10,860 nucleotides of DNA from an uncultured Ruminococcus sp. (lineage in GTDB: Bacteria > Bacillota > Clostridia > Oscillospirales > Ruminococcaceae), in the NCBI GenBank assembly GCA_900752785.1, contig CAADWP010000121.1, forward strand, positions 1 to 10,860. The letters run 5' to 3'. Position 1 is the first letter of the stretch; each line of letters starts with the position of its first letter. Below, piece by piece: positions 7,748 to 10,860 of the stretch. The translations under genes and the position numbers were made by a program. The notes beneath the pieces were generated by a model. That model saw only the letters and a list, made by a program, of their open reading frames with translations, was not told the origin of the DNA and searched no databases.

Positions 7748-7753
7748 AAGGAT

Positions 7754-7871
7754 AATAAGTTAGGGTCGGTGCAGGTCATATAAGTACTTTTGACTTATTT
7801 GTTCATACGATATAACCACAATGTTTGCACTGGCATTGTGTTATGTAAATTTTTATTAATATCAGGGAGGG
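7754..7871 (+). promoter_or_regulatory. Leader of the second GH9 gene with possible alternative RNA folds
   Basis: A hairpin at 7810-7846 has CACAATG (7817-7823) paired with CATTGTG (7834-7840), lengthened by six outer pairs past one bulged C. Its 10-nt loop (7824-7833) can pair with 7766-7775 through a Watson-Crick core of six pairs, flanked by G-U pairs. ACTTATT (7793-7799) can pair either with AATAAGT (7754-7760) or, as a six-pair stem, with ATAAGT (7780-7785). The ribosome binding site AGGGAGGG (7864-7871), 9 nt before the ATG, is outside the stems. It does not match any riboswitch class that I know. Function is inferred only. Confidence 0.3.
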
Positions 7872-7880
7872 TATTTTAAA

Positions 7881-10860
7881 ATGCATAAGAAATTTTCAAA
7901 AGCGATCGTTGCAAGTCTTATGGCTGCTACAATGATCGCACCAACAGTTGCTACTGTTGCGCCTATGAGCGTTTCGGCAGGTCAGGTACTTGGTGAAACA
8001 ACCTTTGAACATAAGGCGCTTCCTTGGCATACTTGCGAATCAAGTCCTGCAAAGCAGAACTTTGAAATCAAGGGCGGAGAATTCCATGTTATGATTACCA
8101 CTGCAGTTGGTGCAGATCATGAGAAGTGGGATCTTCAGTTCAGACACAGAAATCTTAATTTCAAAGCCGGTCACGTATATAAGGTAAGCTTCCAGGCAAA
8201 GGCAAGCAGAAACGGTTTGCAGCTTTGTTCAAAGATTGGTAATATTTCGGGAGACGAAGAGTACTGTGTTGTTAACGGCGATCAGGGAACTATGCAAATG
8301 GGTCCGCACATGGGCGGTCAGTGGGGTAATGCAGCTAAACTGACAACATCATATCAGACATACAGCGGTACGTTTACTCCTACTAGGGATCTTGAGGGTG
8401 TTGAATGGGCTTTCCATTACGCAGATGGTACAGAATATGAGGGCAATGCTCAGGACGGCGATGAGATCTGGTTCGACAATATGTCCATTGAGTGTACAAC
8501 ATGCGACGATTGTGATTCGGATCCTCAGAACTCATACGGCGCTGTAAACCGTGATTACAGTACGGCGGTTGACAGCAGCATGGGTACTTTTGGCGCTACA
8601 AAGAACTTCATTTCCGTAAACCAGATCGGTTATTATACAAATCTTGCAAAGGTTGCAACACTCGGCGATAACAGCGGTGATGTTCTGTACGGTTCTACAA
8701 AAATCGATTTGAACGGTTCATATGACTTTGAATTGATCGACGCAAAGAGCGGCAAAGCCGTATACACCGGAAAGACAACTGCGGTTAAGGCTGATAAGGA
8801 TTCAGCTGATAATGTCTGCAAGCTTGATTTCTCCGAATACAAAACTCCGGGCAGATATTACCTCCAGATCAAGGGTAAGGAATGGAGATCATTTGAGTTC
8901 AATATCGGTGACAACATCTATATGGATGAATCTCATAATATGCTCACAAATGCACTGAACTACTTCTACCAGAACCGCTCCGGTATTGATATCGAAGATA
9001 AATACTGTACATCAGGCGGCTCAGACGGTAAGGGTACCGGAATGGGTCACGAAGGCGGTCATAAGACTGATACAGCTACCATTCAGAAGATCTGGAAGAA
9101 CGAATATGCTTCAAAGGAAGAGGCAACTTCGACCTATAAGTCAGGTACGCTGACAGCAAACGGCGGTTGGTACGATGCCGGCGACCACGGTAAATACGTT
9201 GTAAACGGCGGTATCTCTATCTGGACTCTCCAGAATATGTATGAGAGAGCTATCCAGACTGAGGAAGGCAAGAAGAAGTTTGCTGACGGTTCAGGCACAG
9301 TTGTTGTTCCTGAGGCAGGAAACGGTGTTCCGGATATTCTTGATGAGGCTGCTGTTGAGCTTGACTGGATCGCACAGATGAAGGTTGTCTCCAGCGATAC
9401 TGCATGGGGTCAGTACGATGGTCTTTACTATCACAAGCTCCACGACCATAAATGGACAGGTCTTGCTACCAGACCTTGGGACTATGCAGGTGATAAACTT
9501 GAAGACGGTTCAAAGGGATGGGGAACAGTTCGTATCGTAAAGCCTCCGACGTTTGCTGCTACGCTTAACTATGCAGCTTGTGCAGCACAGGCAGCAAGAC
9601 TTTGGGCGCCGTATGATTCTGCTAAGGCTAAGGAGTATCTTGACAGCGCAAAGGAAGCTTTCAAGGCATATGAGAAGCATTGGTATCCTTATGATGACAC
9701 CGAAGTTCAGCATCCGACACTCAATACCAAGTGCGCAAAGGAAGAAATCAGAGAGGATTCTCTGTATGCTCCTATGTGGCAGGCAAAGGGCGGCGGTCCT
9801 TACGGTGATAACAACGTTCTGGACGACGCTTACTGGGCAGCTTGCGAAATCTTTATTTCTGCTTCCGAAATGGGAGATAAAGAGGCTGCTGACTATAAGA
9901 AAGTCCTCGACGATTCCAAATACGCTCAATACGCTTACACGGTAGGAACAAGAATGGTCGGCGGTGAGAATAAGGGCGACGCTGATAATAAAGACAGCGG
10001 TTCATTCACATCGTTTAACTGGGGTAATACTGCTTCCGCAGGTTCTCTGTCTCTTGCTCTTCATGACGATCTCCTTTCTGCTGACGAGAACAGCAAGATT
10101 AAGAAATCTGTTTTGGCTGCTGCTGACGAATACATTAAGTGTGAAAACGAGCAGGGCTACGGAATCCCGTACAAGTACGACGGTCCTGACTATAATGATC
10201 CTAACAACCTTGATCCGTCAATTATGATTAACGGATATGAGTGGGGTTCAAACTCCATGGTTATCAATAACTGTATCGTTATGGCTTATGCTTATGACCT
10301 TGCAGGCGATACAAAGTACATGAACGGTGTTGTAAGCGGTCTTGACTACCTCTTTGGACGTAATCCGCTTTCATACTCCTATGTAACAGGCTACGGCACA
10401 TATAAGGAAAAGAATCCTCACCACAGATATTGGTCTTACGAGCTTGACAAGACTCTGCCTATGGCTCCCGACGGTATTCTTTCCGGTGGTCCTAATGCAG
10501 GTCTCCAGGATCCTTATGTACGTGCTCTTGGCTTCGTTCCCGGCGATACTACCAACCCGTCACAGAGATGCTTCGTTGACTCTATCGAGGCATGGTCTAC
10601 AAACGAGGTAACGATCAACTGGAACGCACCTCTTGCTTGGATCGTTTCATTCATGCAGGATGAGGCTACAGGCGCTGAACCTGGTCCGAGCACTTCTGAA
10701 GATACCAGCAATGGAGATATTGTTTGGGGCGATACTAATGAGGACGGAGAAGTTAACCTTGCAGATGCTGTTCTCATTATGCAGAACTTAGCTAATCCTA
10801 CTAAGTATAAGATTACAGATCAGGGTAAGCTTAACGGAGACGTTGATACAAACGGAGACG
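7881..10860 (+). CDS. Secreted cellulosomal GH9 cellulase: CBM4-Ig-GH9-dockerin (3' end missing)
   Basis: The frame stays open to the window's end, giving 993 complete residues. By comparison with the neighbouring dockerin about 25 residues are missing. The signal peptide is probably cut after VSA (residue 33). A CBM4-like carbohydrate-binding module (about 35-205) is followed by a short cysteine-containing linker. Next comes the Ig-like module typical of this GH9 subgroup, about 243-342, starting FISVNQIGY. The GH9 domain (about 345-926) has conserved aspartates D432 and D435 in YDAGDHGKY, the NPHHR motif at 845-849, and the proton donor E909 in STNEVTINWNAP. A linker and dockerin (from W949) end the visible part. 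This layout is that of the Clostridium thermocellum CelK/CbhA type, so exo-acting cellobiohydrolase activity is likely but inferred. AGGGAGGG (7864-7871), 9 nt before the ATG, supports the start. AAG dominates among Lys codons, as in the S1 part, which suggests high expression. Confidence 0.94.
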   Translation, partial: MHKKFSKAIVASLMAATMIAPTVATVAPMSVSAGQVLGETTFEHKALPWHTCESSPAKQNFEIKGGEFHVMITTAVGADHEKWDLQFRHRNLNFKAGHVYKVSFQAKASRNGLQLCSKIGNISGDEEYCVVNGDQGTMQMGPHMGGQWGNAAKLTTSYQTYSGTFTPTRDLEGVEWAFHYADGTEYEGNAQDGDEIWFDNMSIECTTCDDCDSDPQNSYGAVNRDYSTAVDSSMGTFGATKNFISVNQIGYYTNLAKVATLGDNSGDVLYGSTKIDLNGSYDFELIDAKSGKAVYTGKTTAVKADKDSADNVCKLDFSEYKTPGRYYLQIKGKEWRSFEFNIGDNIYMDESHNMLTNALNYFYQNRSGIDIEDKYCTSGGSDGKGTGMGHEGGHKTDTATIQKIWKNEYASKEEATSTYKSGTLTANGGWYDAGDHGKYVVNGGISIWTLQNMYERAIQTEEGKKKFADGSGTVVVPEAGNGVPDILDEAAVELDWIAQMKVVSSDTAWGQYDGLYYHKLHDHKWTGLATRPWDYAGDKLEDGSKGWGTVRIVKPPTFAATLNYAACAAQAARLWAPYDSAKAKEYLDSAKEAFKAYEKHWYPYDDTEVQHPTLNTKCAKEEIREDSLYAPMWQAKGGGPYGDNNVLDDAYWAACEIFISASEMGDKEAADYKKVLDDSKYAQYAYTVGTRMVGGENKGDADNKDSGSFTSFNWGNTASAGSLSLALHDDLLSADENSKIKKSVLAAADEYIKCENEQGYGIPYKYDGPDYNDPNNLDPSIMINGYEWGSNSMVINNCIVMAYAYDLAGDTKYMNGVVSGLDYLFGRNPLSYSYVTGYGTYKEKNPHHRYWSYELDKTLPMAPDGILSGGPNAGLQDPYVRALGFVPGDTTNPSQRCFVDSIEAWSTNEVTINWNAPLAWIVSFMQDEATGAEPGPSTSEDTSNGDIVWGDTNEDGEVNLADAVLIMQNLANPTKYKITDQGKLNGDVDTNGD

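Noticed and set aside
7766..7846. Known riboswitch such as cyclic di-GMP class I in the leader
   Set aside because: The conserved core sequences of that class, or of others I could recall, are not present. Only generic stems are seen.
9510..9945. Overlapping open frames on both strands inside the second GH9 gene
   Set aside because: The frame of the GH9 domain runs through this region with all expected motifs. The others are low-complexity shadows rich in Arg, Leu and Ser.
1..10860. tRNA or rRNA genes, CRISPR arrays, insertion sequences, phage genes
   Set aside because: None was recognised in reading. The coding space is almost fully taken by the seven genes, and the gaps are short with no terminal inverted repeats.

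Overview
The window looks like chromosome of a cellulosome-forming Ruminococcus (Bacillota, Oscillospiraceae), closest in style to R. flavefaciens or a gut relative. This is inferred from three things: two GH9 cellulases carrying Ruminococcus-type dockerins, the Clostridia-type IspH-S1 fusion, and a moderately AT-rich sequence with strong AGGAGG-like ribosome binding sites. Species cannot be settled from this sequence. All genes are on the + strand.

Bases 1-4375 are a compact housekeeping operon. It holds the 3' part of a HI0933/YhiN-type flavoprotein gene, cmk (cytidylate kinase), a plsC-type acyltransferase gene, and one long gene fusing IspH (isoprenoid synthesis) to a four-domain ribosomal S1-like protein. 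Spacing is 11 nt, then a 1-nt overlap, then an 11-nt overlap. A rho-independent terminator follows at 4341-4375. The IspH/S1 junction carries a perfect internal Shine-Dalgarno and an in-frame ATG, so the S1 part is probably also made alone.

Bases 4386-5090 encode an unrecognised protein with two membrane helices and a zinc-ribbon-like tail. Its ribosome binding site directly abuts the terminator in front of it.

Bases 5106-10860 are a cellulase locus. The first gene (GH9-CBM3c-dockerin) has its own consensus promoter and ends at a strong 12-bp terminator. A regulatory-looking intergenic stretch follows, with repeated TGCAC motifs, a promoter and a leader that can fold. The second gene (CBM4-Ig-GH9-dockerin) runs off the window's end inside its dockerin. 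The two enzymes are secreted and should dock onto the same scaffoldin. By family knowledge they would act as a processive endoglucanase and a cellobiohydrolase-like partner on cellulose.

No RNA genes, CRISPR arrays or mobile elements were seen. Nothing here is clearly a new system. The most notable points are the internal start at the IspH/S1 junction, the regulatory region before the second cellulase, and the unrecognised zinc-ribbon membrane protein.
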